A stretch of DNA of 5,895 nt, from contig WLHA01000092.1 of NCBI GenBank assembly GCA_009702955.1, positions 1 to 5,895 of the forward strand. The letters are read 5' to 3'. Both the position numbers and the translations under genes were made by a program. Source of the DNA: Actinomycetota bacterium (GTDB lineage: Bacteria; Actinomycetota; Acidimicrobiia; IMCC26256). Positions 5,655 to 5,895 of the stretch are shown in pieces (positions within the stretch are counted from its first letter, which is position 1; the number at the start of each line of letters is the position of its first letter). The notes under the pieces were generated by a model. That model searched no databases. It was not told where the DNA came from and worked only from the letters and a program-made list of their open reading frames with translations.

Positions 5655-5895
5655 GTGTCCATCGCATACGAAACCACTCGCCGACGCTTGACTGTTCGCC
5701 AAGTCGAGGCTGCCGAGCAATTACTAAACGCTGCAGAGATTGAGGTAGAGCAGACCGGTTACGACGCTCTCTCCATGCGCGGTGTTGCGAGGCGCGCTGG
5801 GCTCGCCTCCGCAACGGCGTACACATACTTCTCCTCGAAGGACCACCTGTTAGGCGAGTTGCTATGGCGCAGGATTGCAGCGGTGCCAGAGACCA
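5655..5895 (+). CDS. TetR-family transcriptional regulator (N-terminal part, runs off the window)
   Basis: Eighty codons are visible before the window ends, about 40% of a usual TetR protein. The N-terminal DNA-binding domain is complete. A first helix (residues 16-32) leads to GYDALSMRGVARRAGL (35-50), the helix-turn-helix, followed by ASATAYTYFSSKDHLL (51-66), the recognition helix and the classic Y-F-x-S/N-K-x-x-L signature. The ligand-binding domain lies outside, so the inducer cannot be guessed. Translation starts at a GTG that touches the TAA of the preceding gene in the same reading frame; GGGA at 5646-5649 is a weak ribosome site five bases away. Its likely targets are its own two-gene unit and the divergent dehydrogenase operon, through the half-sites at 4845-4862. 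The family is secure; the targets are inferred. Confidence 0.93.
   Translation, partial: MSIAYETTRRRLTVRQVEAAEQLLNAAEIEVEQTGYDALSMRGVARRAGLASATAYTYFSSKDHLLGELLWRRIAAVPET

Overview
The window looks like chromosomal DNA from an actinobacterium. The evidence is the family content (a mycobacterial-type aldehyde dehydrogenase cassette and a TetR regulator whose recognition-helix region reads TAYTYFSSK), three GTG starts, compact overlapping operons and promoter-to-start spacings typical of leaderless actinobacterial genes. The exact lineage cannot be fixed by eye; a mycobacterial relative or an Acidimicrobiia-type organism would both fit.

Left part (1-1190): a short leader with no recognisable gene is followed by a G+C-rich metallo-beta-lactamase-fold hydrolase on the + strand (157-1014). 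A tRNA-Ala(UGC) lies on the - strand (1114-1190) and converges on it. Between them are three 12-bp tandem repeats that run into the tRNA 3' end, and a small hairpin.

Centre (1236-4799, - strand): a tight four-gene operon, read from right to left. It encodes a 3-hydroxyisobutyrate-dehydrogenase-like oxidoreductase, an NAD-type aldehyde dehydrogenase, a carboxymuconolactone-decarboxylase-fold protein and a short-chain dehydrogenase. Each junction is an overlap of 1 to 4 bases, so the genes are probably translationally coupled. The four families together match the gene set I recall from Mycobacterium tuberculosis Rv0768-Rv0771, but in a different order. The likely job is stepwise oxidation of an alcohol or aldehyde, possibly with a decarboxylation or ring step; the substrate is unknown.

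Right part (4875-5895, + strand): a divergent pair. The first gene encodes a 259-residue Cys/His-bearing protein of uncertain family. The second encodes a TetR-family repressor cut by the window end, and its GTG start directly follows the TAA of the first. The 75-bp divergent intergenic region carries alternating GACA/TGTC half-sites inside a plausible promoter, a good candidate for the TetR operator controlling both directions.
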